This document shows positions 9,641 through 20,753 of a stretch of DNA of 64,000 bases, in pieces. A program made the translations under genes and the position numbers. Numbering within the stretch: position 1 is the stretch's first letter; each line of letters begins with the position of its first letter. This stretch comes from Echinometra lucunter (taxonomy: Eukaryota > Echinodermata > Echinoidea > Camarodonta > Echinometridae): positions 7,278,978 to 7,342,977 of the forward strand of contig CM057165.1 of assembly GCA_029962745.1 (NCBI GenBank), read 5' to 3'. The notes below the pieces were generated by a model that searched no databases, was not told where the DNA came from, and worked only from the letters and a program-made list of their open reading frames with translations.

Positions 9641-12200
9641 ATGAAGGCCATTAGTATCATCTTCGTTCTGTCAGAGTTGTAAAAATTCACCTTCTTAAGG
9701 CAAACACCTTTTTAAAGATAAAAAATAAGAATGGGTCATTTAGGGGGTTAACAAGCATCTCGCGTCGTTTATCTTTACCATTACGTTGAATATAAATTTG
9801 AGTTCTGGTCATGTGATTACAATGTAAAAGTTATTCCCTGTTATTGCATTTAGCTGATTTATGAATTTATATTACTATCATTCATCAGAATTTTGTACAT
9901 ATCCTTCGATTTGGCATTCAGTTTGCGTGCCTTATATGCTTTCATGATGTCAATCCTTGAATTTGGGCCAATTCGAAATTATCAATGAAACTGTCCTCAC
10001 CTTGCGTTGCTCGTGTAAGAGTGGCCTTTCTCTGTAGCTTGTTTAATTTGCAGTGGTAGGTGTAATAGATTTGTCACCATGCACTACTCTGTCAGAGCAC
10101 ACCTTTCTTCAGTGCTTTGTATGTACTTTAATGGATTCTTTTTTAATCAATGACTGAATGAAATTTGGCTGATTAAATGAGAAAGGTCTTTACCTCAAGT
10201 CCTGTCGCTCTCATCATCTCCCCTTACTTCATCTTCTTTTCTTTTTCCTCCTCCCTCCCCCCTCTCCCTCTCTCTCCTTTTTCATTTCTTCCTCCTTTCT
10301 TAAATTCTCTCTTCCTTCCTCTCTCCATTCCTACATCTTTCACTACATAAGCCTTGTTTTTTTCCAAGTGAGATGCACAACCCAGCAAACAAACCTTCTT
10401 ATAAAACGTACAAAAAAGTGGATGATTCGCAGAGGGAGGAATGGTTTGGGGCTATGCTGCCATCTTGAAAATTTAAGAAATAAGGAAATGGTAAGGTCAG
10501 GAGTCCGTCTAAATGGGGATAAGAAATGGCCAAGTACAACTTTATCTATTCAGCAAACTGATTAGAGCGTAAGAAATTTCCCTTGTATACACGTAGCTGA
10601 TCCAATAGTGAAATAGGATTAACAGATCAACACTCCGAATTAACGGTTTTCTTCAAATTTATTTCTGTTTGTACCCTTTCAAGTACCTCCAGAACTTGTC
10701 AGTGTGTTTGTAATATGTCCTTCCCTGTTTAAGGTGTTGCCTTTTTAACAGTTTCTTTCAAAAGTTAATTTAAGGAAATACGGATGAAAGAACACTTTTG
10801 CTAGCCGTTGTCATTTCACCTGTACATATAGCTTGATAAAAGCTCCACGTGACGTCCTCAAAGTATACAATGTGAAATCAAGAAAATAAGTAATACTGGG
10901 AGTCGTGTTTTGAGGCTTTTAATCAAGACTGAAGCTGATGCAATGATTTGATCTATCCGTGTGCGTATTGCATTTGCAATTGAAATAAAGAATTTAACTG
11001 TTTTCTTGAACTCATTCTTAATAATGTATAAAGAATCATAATTTCTTCAATAAAATTAATGGCATGGATTTTTATTTTTTTCCTACAAGTTTACGAATGT
11101 ATTCAATTCCAAATATTAGAGACATTAATATTCGTTAATATTCGTCACTGAACCTACATGTTTTGGATCAGTGAACCAGAGAATAACCGTGCCAAAGTTT
11201 GAAGTTAAAAGGCATATCTCCATTTGACGGTGTTTTTCCAGAATGAGTAAGTCATGTGTAAGTAGGGCAATACTTATTTACGTTCAGACGGTACGGCAAA
11301 GCACTATTGTGTCCCGTGCCATTCCTGCTCAGTGTTAACGCACTCAACCATCCATCCAATACAAAAGATATCGAAGGACCCCCTTTTTTCGCTCCTCATA
11401 CCCAGTTCAACAAAGTTTGTTCCTTTTCGCCGTGCGATCCTATTGTTTGGGAAAGTTGTCGCTCAATATTTGGTTATTCAGTTTGAATCGTGTATAATGT
11501 GGTGTAAATGCATTGCTGTGCACTGTAATGTGTACTTCGAGTTGGAATCGCACAGTGCTGGAATGCATTAGAGTTTCATACATTCTAACTTTGGAATTCT
11601 TAATCCGTTGGACCCTAATTTTGGACTAAGTTATTCGGGAATTTGATCCACCTGCCGAAGGGGTACAGACAGCACAATGGGTGAGTACTTTTACTTGGTT
11701 TTTAGGGCGAGGTTGGAAATCATATATTTGGTTCTTGTGGCGAGTTTTGTAACTATTATTAGGCATGGCTCGGTTGAATCAATAACTCGGCCTGCGAGTG
11801 GCGCCCTAAATGGTATATCCTGTCGAAGCTTTGAAGAAGGTCCACTAATGTTACCTCTAAATTATAGGGCTCATAAACCTGACACCAGGGATTTGGGTCT
11901 GGCAGATGCCTTTCCCAGCCAGGAGTATTTTGAGAATCTTTCTCCATCGTCACTTTGTGCTAGATGCACATAACCGGTGTTTGTAACGAGGATTTGTTGT
12001 AAACAAACACCGCAAGGTACATGTTGTCACTACTGTCAACACTCGTAGTGTAAAAGTTAACACTTTGGCGTAGATTAATAGGTCTGAAGAGATGCTAGTA
12101 ATTCTCTATTAGTCTCACAAGATAAAAAAAGAAAATTTTAGAAGGAAATGAGACATAACGTTACAGATCCATTGTTGTCACATTCATGTTCGCCGTGAAA
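9641..12200. other. plain sequence, no gene seen
   Basis: A CT-rich stretch lies at about 10,195-10,340. The rest is unremarkable AT-rich DNA. An open frame at 11,677-11,973 starts with ATGG directly followed by a donor-like GTGAGTA, but nothing supports a gene on either side. Confidence 0.5.
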
Positions 12201-12425
12201 AAAATTAATGTAGAATTTACATTAAATTACTGGCATCTCTGCTGCCAGTAATTTACTGTATATATATTTTTTTTTAAGTATTGTACTGTTTATTCTACGG
12301 TAGAACTGTAAACAGCAGTAAAATTAACTGTAAACGATACAGTATTTTACTGTATCCCTTTACAGCATTTTCAGTTAATTGCTGTCAATTCTGCTGCTAG
12401 TAATTTACTGTATTCCTATATTTTA
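12201..12425. repeat. TTACTG/CAGTAA hairpin repeat
   Basis: The block is dominated by TTACTGT/ACAGTAA motifs. It contains a perfect 12-bp stem (12,224-12,235 with 12,243-12,254) around a 7-base loop, and a second, diverged copy of that stem near 12,385-12,412 in inverted orientation. It is most likely an old foldback element. No target-site duplication was found. Confidence 0.55.
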
Positions 12426-14548
12426 TAGTGTATATGTAATTATATAAAGGCAGTTTTATTGTGTATTTTACCAATTACCTTCGTTGTTTATTTTGTTTTA
12501 TTGGTTCATACATTTTCTCAATACTTACTATAGGCTATACAATTTCCTATATTCATGATATTTATGCCCATTTCGCTTTAGGACTGAATATTGAATAGTA
12601 CTGTAACCTAACAACAGGGTATGTGGCCCTAATTTTACATTCGAAAGGATCGAAGTATCGTATCAGTGTTCCTATGGGTCCATCTTAAAATCCATTGCAA
12701 TGGTATGTTTCAGATCAAAGTTGAACAAGGACATAGATGTTTTACGTCAGCTGTGTTCTATTTGAACTTTGACATCAAATAATTCTACCTCAAAGAATGC
12801 ACGTTACTTTCTTATGTTTAGATGCGTTTTTCTAAGTAGGATTTGTATTTTTATATGTTACTTAAGTTGACTACGTTAAACTTATACTTTGGTCATGAAA
12901 CATGACCTTCAGGTTTGAAAAAATCCAATCCAACAAACAAACGAACAAAAAAGGTAGCGTACATGTATATGTCCACAGTATTCCCTTCGAAAATGGTCAC
13001 GATAAAATTACATTTTCTCAAAACTGCGATTTACTAACATAAGTCAGTCTGGCATATTCCTCAGCAAATGTGAACATTCTTGAACTTACTTTGTTAACTA
13101 TTGTAGGCTTTGTAGTGCCTAACATTTGTTCAGTATTTGCGTCAAGTTGCCCAATATTTGCATCAAGTGACATTTGTGAACATCTAAACCTTTCGGCAAG
13201 ACGTTTCCAGTAAATCATTGTCAAAGTCGGTGCGGCACTTGCCTTAAACTTTGCTCATTCAATATTTTGTTTCCAAAATATTTACTGTGAGCATTTTAGT
13301 AGGTCTTTAAACGAAAGGTTACGCGAGTTTTCCCTGAACGCCAAACATGATCCGGGATAAAAAGCCATGACGGGGCTCAGAGGCCGATCCAGTATTTTGT
13401 AAAAAGAAGGTGGGTATATAAAGATAAATATTTTGATCCAGCCCCCCCCCCCCCCACGCTAGCACACTTTCATGTGGCTTTTTTGAAGGAAATCTGGAAA
13501 AGGGGACAAGATATTTCTTTCTCCTGGTTGTTGCCGTTTTCTTGGCATGGGTCAGTTTCCCCCCCCCCCTCAATTGGGGGCTTGACTCTGCCTATACGAT
13601 ACACGTAGTTCGTTTTGTTTATTCAATCCTAAACACCTTGACTATGTTATGCCTATACACTTGTAAATTATAATTAATTGGACTGACAGACATACAATGT
13701 ACACCCAGTCGTGTTTCTTTGATTGCCCCAGTCAGCTCAGTTCCTCGCAAACTGTCAGTAGCCACATGCGTTCTATAAATAAAAATCTTGTCTATACGAT
13801 TCTTGAGACTCGGTTCGATGCATTCACTGGAAGCCACGATAAAAACCAAGCTTGATTTACATTACATGCATTAGGTCGTAATGTGGGCCCAGTGGCGTAG
13901 CGTGGGTTCAGTCATGGGGGCGGGGGGGGGGGGGGATGATCTCAGAGGAAAGGCGAAATGTCATATGTAGAATAGTATATGAACACTGAATTTAAAAAAA
14001 AAGATATTTCCCATATTTATCTTACTCTTTCTCTTGATTGTCCTTCATCTATAGGTGAAATGACTTGGAGAGAGTTTCAGTTTTTGTGGTAATTGCCTAC
14101 AATTCAGTGGCAATTGCCTACACACTAATAGAAGGGTAAATTTTGTTAATAATTCTAACCATGATGCACACTCCGTTTTCCTTTTATAAATATCTCATGT
14201 ACCAACTAATGAAATACATCAAAACAAAATTTACAAACAAATAGTACCATTCAAACATGTGAAATAAAATGTGACTTTCCTCAGTAATAAGCTGTATGTG
14301 TATGTCCTCTCATATCTCTCTCTTGGAATAAGATCATTCATGACCAGATATTTTTAGATCGTTAAACTGTCATAACTTTCCATGGGGGATTAAAGAAATA
14401 CAACATTAACCTGAATTTTCTAATGGTGATCATAAAACCCTTCAGTGTTGAGATGCGGTCATCATTGCACTACGGATGATGTACATGTAGAAGGAATGCG
14501 GCGAGGCGTGGATAGGGTGACCGTATATACACGATCTAAAGACAATCC
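12426..14548. other. mostly plain sequence with poly-C/G tracts
   Basis: No gene is visible. Poly-C runs occur at 13,442-13,455 (14) and 13,559-13,569 (11) and a poly-G run at 13,922-13,935 (14). The sequence before the first (GGCCGATCCAGTATTTT, near 13,382) and before the last (CCCAGTGGCGTAGCGTGGG, near 13,889) look like starts of dispersed repeats, but only fragments are recognisable. Confidence 0.5.
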
Positions 14549-14841
14549 GGGGGGGGGGGTGTTTCACGAAGACTAAAATTGACTTAAATCTCACTTAACA
14601 ATGGCAGGTCATTCATGCCACTGTTTGTTTTCACCATTGGCCTCTCAAGGGATGTGCAAATCATGGTCACAAATCTACAGAATTAACATTTGTTGTTTTT
14701 TTATCAATGAACTATTTAAAAAAAGGGGAAATTCTGCAGATTTGTGACCATCCCTTGAGACAAAGAGCAAAGAGTGGCATGAATGGCCTGCCATAGTTAA
14801 GTGCAATTTAAGTCAGTCTTTGTCTTTGTGAAACACCACCC
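14549..14841. mobile_element. GTTTCACGAA foldback element with ~130-bp arms
   Basis: The left end is poly-G then TGTTTCACGAAGAC; the right end is the inverted form, GTGAAACACCACCC. The arms pair through ATGGCAGGTCATTCATGCCACT and, after a small bulge, through CTCAAGGGATG and GGTCACAAATCTACAGAATT, so almost the whole unit folds into one hairpin. CCATTGG at 14,634-14,640 is a CCAAT-box core. The terminal G run has grown to 11. Confidence 0.85.
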
Positions 14842-15270
14842 TGATTTGCCAAGACATAGGCTGATATTTCAGAGGGTAGCCTATTGTAATGCACATGCAC
14901 ACTCATCCGCCAAAGTTTGACGAGAATATCAGAACCGTAAGGGTAAAGGGCTATACCCTTTTTGACACGTGTCGTGCTTATAACACAGATACATTAATAA
15001 ACCATTGTCTTTGATGTGTGGGTGCGAAGATGGACAAGCTGACATTCCTGGCCGAGTTATTTTGTTTGCCTTTACGTTTGCCCTTTAAAGTTCTTTAAAT
15101 TTGCAAGATTACAGGCAGATGTTCTCCTCTCGGCATTAATGCTCGTTTATTCAATGTTAAAATCGTATCTGTAGTCAATGTGTGACATTTGAATATAATA
15201 CATGGTGGGGATTTGTGCTTGCGTAACTTAATAAAAATATACGACCACTAACATTAAGAAAATGTATATG

Positions 15271-15602
15271 TAAGGCCAAGTAAAAAAAAAAAAAATGTGT
15301 TTCTCGTCCCCGCCCGCATCGGTTTTTGCCGCCGCATCAAAAAAAGTTTTAAAAAATGAAAAAAAAAAAAGAGACGAAATTTCGATTGAGTTTTCGCTGT
15401 TTCCAGCCGTTGAACCTCATACATGCACAGCCTACATATCGTACCGTACTTAAAAACGACTGGAAATTAGACTACCCGAATAGTGTTGTGAGGTGGATCG
15501 GCCTTTTTTTAATCCATCACGTCGAAAAAAAAAGGTGCCCTCATCCTCCTTTTTTTTTTAAGTTAGGACGAGAAACTAATCATTTTTTTTTACTTGGCCT
15601 AA
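15271..15602. mobile_element. foldback element with GGCCAAGTAAAAA ends
   Basis: The left arm (TAAGGCCAAGTAAAAA...TTTCTCGTCC, to about 15,309) and the right arm (GGACGAGAAAC...TTTTTACTTGGCCTAA, 15,566-15,602) are inverted copies of about 37 bp. The interior is not related to any other element in the window and has no coding capacity; the open frame at 15,356-15,637 only reads through it. Confidence 0.8.
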
Positions 15603-15656
15603 TGTGCATTATGAGGGCAGCATGTGGAGCTCATTAGACCAGCTTATTGTAGATAA

Positions 15657-15960
15657 TGGTGTGTGGTGGATCAGTGGATAAGTCCCCGGACTGTTAATCA
15701 CGAGGACCGTGGTTCGAATCCAAACGCGGCACTATATACGTTCTCTGGCAAGACGTTAAGCTACATTTGCCCACATTTGCCACTCTCCACCAAAGTGTAA
15801 ATGGGTACCAGCCGGAAGAAATTCCTTGAATGCTGTGATCACTGATATTGGTATAATCTCGCAGAGCCGGGGTAATATTGGAGCGCCTTGAGCACCTTGT
15901 TTGCTGGATACTTGCGCTAAATATCCAGTATCGTTGTCATTATTATCATGATTATTGTGG
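15657..15960 (+). mobile_element. near full-length tRNA-derived SINE
   Basis: The tRNA-like head has a perfect B box (GGTTCGAATCC, 15,711-15,721) and a weakened A box. The body follows in the order seen in the other copies: ACATTTGCCACTCTCCACC, AAATGGGTACCAGCCGG, GAATGCTGTGATC, GGTAATATTGGAGCGCCTTG. The 3' end reads TTGCGCTAAATATCCAGTATC followed by a short (ATT/ATC)n tail. It is the best representative of this SINE family here. Confidence 0.85.
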
Positions 15961-17179
15961 CAAACTCATAGATTATCAGGTTGAAAACTAACAACATAAA
16001 CATACATATGTGGGACTGTGTAACAAATTTTGCCTGCAGATTAAGTTTACCATCAGATTTTATCAGGACCTATAATATACCAATCGAAATGTGGTAAACT
16101 TTGTGCTAAGATCTAACTGATTTCTTCCTCATTAACAGACTTATTATACAATATGACTATGCAGAGGACCAGGGTAAAATCTTTTCTTTCAATATTCAAT
16201 TTTTGTGATGGTGATAATGAAAATTCATTACCGAAATAAGGAATGGAAAATGAGAAGAAAAGCCGAGGTTATTCTGGCCATCATTATAGCAAGTAAATAT
16301 AATCCTTCATTATTAACATGGCTAATAAATCACAAGTATTGCGTCCCATCATCCTACATGTATGCTTATTAACCTTCTTTGGTATATTGCTACCTAGTTT
16401 ATCATACTAAGGTGTCAAGAATATTCCTCAGAAACGTTCCCTAATATTATCCTTCAACCTCAATTTCGAAATAAAACTCGTTCATAATGTCGTCTAGTAC
16501 AACACAGCCTAATTTCCGTACTTATAACGGATGAAGTGAGAAACACACAAACACACACACCCTCAAGCATTAATGTCAACTTATCGGTGAACGATTTTGT
16601 ATTAAAAAGGGCAAATATTTGGTTATAGTACGAAGCGCCTTGAGACCCATAATAAAACAAGAGCCAGCGAGAAATGACAACGTGTATCCAATATTTCTTG
16701 ATTATGGGGGCTTATGATTGATGCAAGTCCTCAAGCTAATTCCTTCTTATGCACTGGCACACTTGAAAATGTCAAATTAGCTACTGTAGGAAGAATAAGT
16801 TCCTCTTAATTTACCATGACCATGATGACTATCTAGCTCATTTATAGGGTTACATTGTTTTCCATTTTACACTTTTAAGTCAACTCCTTCCTCACGTTTA
16901 TCCAGTTCTTGCTATTTTGTTTGTTTGTTTGTTTGTTTGATTGTTTGGTTTTTTTGTTTTTTGTTTTGGGGAAGTTACATTATTTCATTTTATTTCTTTG
17001 CTTCTTCTCTTTCCCATTCTCTGTCCTTTCTCCAGCTTGCTACGTCTTCCTTATTATCTCTTGTATTTTGTATCCTTCTGTCCCTATCATCACTATTTTA
17101 TCCTTTCATAAGTCTGTCACGCAAATCTTATTATTCCCTAGACATGTTAGATATATGAATGATACATGTTTTTATATGT
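15961..17179. other. plain sequence, no gene seen
   Basis: AT-rich DNA with a short (CA)n-like tract near 16,540-16,560 and a (GTTT)n tract at 16,918-16,940. The phenylalanine-rich frames at 16,909-17,250 are translations of T-rich sequence. Confidence 0.5.
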
Positions 17180-17385
17180 CCCGCCGTGGCACTAATGTCT
17201 TTTGGCAAGAAATTATTTTACATTTGCCACTCTCCACCCAGGTGTACTAAATGGGCACCCGGCAGAAAGGAATTTCTTGAAATGCTAGATCGCCGTATTG
17301 ACAGCATTGCTAAAGCCGGGGGTAATGCGCAGTGGAGGGCCTGGAGTGTCAAGTTTGACAGTCATGAACGCTTTACCAAAACCCA
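17180..17385 (+). mobile_element. 5'-truncated SINE, type of the 62.6-kb copy
   Basis: It begins at GCCGTGGCACTAATGTC, after the tRNA-like head has been lost, and ends with CAGTCATGAACGCTTTACC. The 3' part (GTCAAGTTTGACAGTCATGAACGC) matches the minus-strand SINE at 62,540-62,806 and differs from the 15.7-kb copy, so at least two 3'-end subfamilies are present. Confidence 0.8.
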
Positions 17386-17443
17386 ATTATCAGTGATAAT
17401 CATTATCATTAATGAGAGTGGCCATTTACACGATGGTTCGTTA

Positions 17444-17793
17444 AGGGGCGTTCAGATATGAGGCGACATTGTGGCGCCACAAAATCCCCGCAACATTTTG
17501 GTGTACAAGTCAGTGGGGTATGAGGCGACAAAAAAATGTCGCTGAGGCAGGACACATTTTTAAAATAATTATTTGTTGTTGTTGTTGTAGCTGCTGCTGC
17601 TTGGCTGCAAAAAAAAAATGAGTACCAATCAACAGGATCAAATTCCTAAAAAGTTAGCACAAAATATGTTGTCATGAGATCGTCTGAGCAAGTTTTGACA
17701 AGTTCTCTGTTACAGTAATTGAGAGTTGACAAGTTATTGCGCGTTCATTAACATAATTGGCGCCACAGTGTCGCTCCATATCTGAACACCCCT
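17444..17793. mobile_element. foldback element with GGGGyGTTCAGATATG ends
   Basis: The left end AGGGGCGTTCAGATATGAG and the right end, its inverted copy, pair for about 37 bp through GGCGCCAC. The left flank ends in TA and the right flank begins with TA, compatible with a TA target-site duplication. The interior holds a (GTT)n/(GCT)n stretch. The outer GGGGYGTT resembles the GTTTCATAAA elements, but the continuation is different. Confidence 0.75.
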
Positions 17794-18025
17794 TATTATG
17801 CTTCTTTCTTCACTACTCCCATGAAAATTAACAAGCAAAACAAAACAAACATCAAGAACCAAGTCATTCAGTAATACATGAAAGAAAGATCGTTAGGGAA
17901 AATGCTAGTAAACTACTGCCTTATTCCGCGCATTAAATTAAATACATCCCCTGGTGAGGCTGTTACCCGATATGGGACACTGTACACTTTATGGTGCCTC
18001 GTCTCGTTATCATTTTTTTTTTTTT

Positions 18026-18174
18026 GGGGGGGGGGGGGGGCGTTTCATGAAGAGTCTTGTCAGTGATTTTCACTGGCAAAGTTGTTCTCAGTCAATCAGA
18101 TGCAAGGCTTTCAATAGCTTATAACAGTTGTCAATGAAAAATCACTGACAAGACTATTCACGAAACGCTCCCCG
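18026..18174. mobile_element. GTTTCATGAA foldback element with poly-G end
   Basis: The left end is a run of 15 G then CGTTTCATGAAGAG; the right end is CACGAAACGCTCCCC. The arms (AGTCTTGTCAGTGATTTTCA) pair for about 40 bp and are unlike those at 6,574 and 56,424, yet the central 38 bp (18,092-18,129, starting TCAATCAGATGCAAGG) match the cores of those two elements. Confidence 0.85.
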
Positions 18175-20253
18175 GTGATAAAAAGTGGGACAATACCTCT
18201 AGAGTTTGTGACGTTTGTCTGTCGATGTTACATAAAAACGAGGGGTAATACTTGTCGCTTCTGATAGCCACCGTAAATATCAAAAGATATGCAACACAAA
18301 ACAGCACGTTTGCGGAGCCATTGTCACTAAGGCAAAGTTACAGAAGTGAAAAAAGGTCGCGAGCTTTAAATCAGTGGGTTGATGAATAATGCAAGGCTGG
18401 TGGTGAAAAAGGGAGAAAGAGGAGAGAAATAGACATGGACGAACAGACACTGATAAATAAGGAGGAGAGAGAGAGAGAGACTGCATTTTTGTAAGAAAGT
18501 ACTTGCCCCATTCACACCAAATTTCCTGGAGTTATTTTGAGACATAAGGCAGTAATAAGTCCAAATTTCTTTATCCTTTGACTTTTCATTTTAAGTCAAT
18601 GACCTGTATGAAAATGTGACTCACGTGACAAATGGGTGTGACTCGTGTCACAAGTGTCATTTGGGACTACGATTTGAACTCTGTTGCAGAAGGTTTAACT
18701 CGGTTGTTCGAAGGTGAAACGTTGTGAAAAGTCAGATTTACACTATTTGAACATAATTATACCTAGCCAGAAATGAATCACTTTTTTGCATTAGTTGAAC
18801 TTGAAATTTTAAGCTCTTGGTGTCAAGTTACATGGAATGGCTGATAAGCTCCTTTATAGAAGAGAAATTTAAAGCAGTTGTTTTTCCGTGTTGAATCAGT
18901 TTAGAAGAAAATCAACTAAATTGTAGAAGGTGTTTATGTTTTTAACCGTCATTCAAGGCATATTATGAAAGTAGCAATAAATCATTTTCGATATGTACAT
19001 GTGTACATATAAGGTAGACACATATCCTGTCTTCTATTTTTGTATTTGAACAGACGACCCTGAATAAAGATGTGAAATAAGTTAGTAAATAAATAATTGA
19101 AAAGATACATGTTCATTGTTGCTTAATTTTCTGTCAAAAATCAGTAGCTAATTTTATTCTCGTAGTATGGCTTTCATGGCTTTATGCACTGTTAATTTCC
19201 AGTGTGTGTCAAGAAGTGGACGTCCACGTTCCTCTCGGCTTTAGCATTTATACCCTATGCAATGAAGAGCTTTATTACTCTAGGTCTTACGTTATTGATT
19301 ATTTCTCTTCGGCTCAGGCTTGGAGTATCGCACTTCGTGCGTCTGACTGTACCGCACACGTCACCCTCCCCACCCCACACCCACACACACACGCATATAT
19401 AATAACTGCATTGTGGAACGACCATGCATGGGGCTGTGGGGTATAATATATAGATCGATTTGAGGGGTGTCCCGTTCCGTGTATGACTTATCTTTGCCAT
19501 TGTTATGGAAGTGTATTTATAAGGAATGTTCTTGCATTCATTGTGGTAAGGGTGCGGTAAGAAAATCGTTTAGGGAAAAACATTTCCAGACTATAATTTT
19601 GCGGTTTTTCTTTACTTTGTTATACATCCTATGTTCTAGAGGGAAAGTCAAAGATGTGTTGCCCCATACTTTACTGATCACATCTAAGGTAGGATATCTG
19701 ATGACTATATCAAGATTTTTTTCGGAAGTTTCTGCATTTATTGCAAAATCAAATACAAAACATGGGATACAGTAATGAAACAAATAAGAATGGATACAAA
19801 TAAAGTGTGACAAATATACAAATAATAGATACATATATATTTATATATATATACTTAGACAACATTAAATAATGTGTTGGGTCAGGAAATCAAAATAAAT
19901 GCAGGGGCCGGATATCATAAGCGGAAAGCTTGAAGCGATCGCAGCAGGGGAAATGGGATCTACATGATACCGTAATATGATATATGAGAATATGAGGGTG
20001 TCACGTATACAATAACTAAACATATATTTCCAGAATTTATAGACCGGAGTTTATAGAAAAAAGTGTGTAGGAAAAAATGAGAAATTGCAAGTGCGTGCAA
20101 GTGGGTGCGTGCGGGTGAAGATGATAGCCAAAACTTGAATCCGATGAAATAACAATAATTTATGTCAATTCATGCTCTCGGCTCCATAATGTAGTTACAT
20201 ATATTCGGTACACGATGGTATATACCTCCAACTTGCCCATAAAGACATCATTT
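18175..20253. other. plain sequence up to the scaffold gap
   Basis: No gene is visible. A 22-bp motif with CACGTG occurs twice at 18,615-18,658, a palindrome TATGTACA-TG-TGTACATA lies near 18,994-19,011, and a (CA)n tract lies at about 19,378-19,396. Frames at 19,204-19,834 overlap one another on both strands and have no domain. Confidence 0.5.
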
Positions 20254-20753
20254 NNNNNNNNNNNNNNNNNNNNNNNNNNNNNNNNNNNNNNNNNNNNNNN
20301 NNNNNNNNNNNNNNNNNNNNNNNNNNNNNNNNNNNNNNNNNNNNNNNNNNNNNNNNNNNNNNNNNNNNNNNNNNNNNNNNNNNNNNNNNNNNNNNNNNNN
20401 NNNNNNNNNNNNNNNNNNNNNNNNNNNNNNNNNNNNNNNNNNNNNNNNNNNNNNNNNNNNNNNNNNNNNNNNNNNNNNNNNNNNNNNNNNNNNNNNNNNN
20501 NNNNNNNNNNNNNNNNNNNNNNNNNNNNNNNNNNNNNNNNNNNNNNNNNNNNNNNNNNNNNNNNNNNNNNNNNNNNNNNNNNNNNNNNNNNNNNNNNNNN
20601 NNNNNNNNNNNNNNNNNNNNNNNNNNNNNNNNNNNNNNNNNNNNNNNNNNNNNNNNNNNNNNNNNNNNNNNNNNNNNNNNNNNNNNNNNNNNNNNNNNNN
20701 NNNNNNNNNNNNNNNNNNNNNNNNNNNNNNNNNNNNNNNNNNNNNNNNNNNNN
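20254..20753. other. assembly gap of exactly 500 N
   Basis: The length of exactly 500 N indicates a placeholder for unknown distance between contigs, not a measured gap. The sequence AGACATCATTT ends the left contig (20,243-20,253) and also occurs one base into the right contig (20,755-20,765). All open frames crossing this interval are artefacts. Confidence 0.99.

Noticed and set aside
9880..10080. Minus-strand coding remnant or Penelope-like 3' end
   Set aside because: A few open codons and a CTGAAGAAAGG motif are seen, but no frame stays open and no reverse-transcriptase motif is recognisable.
11656..11973. Possible first exon: ATGG directly followed by GTGAGTA, and a 98-residue frame
   Set aside because: A start codon abutting a donor is suggestive, but no upstream promoter or downstream exon is visible, and the 98-residue frame reads through the putative donor and matches no domain.
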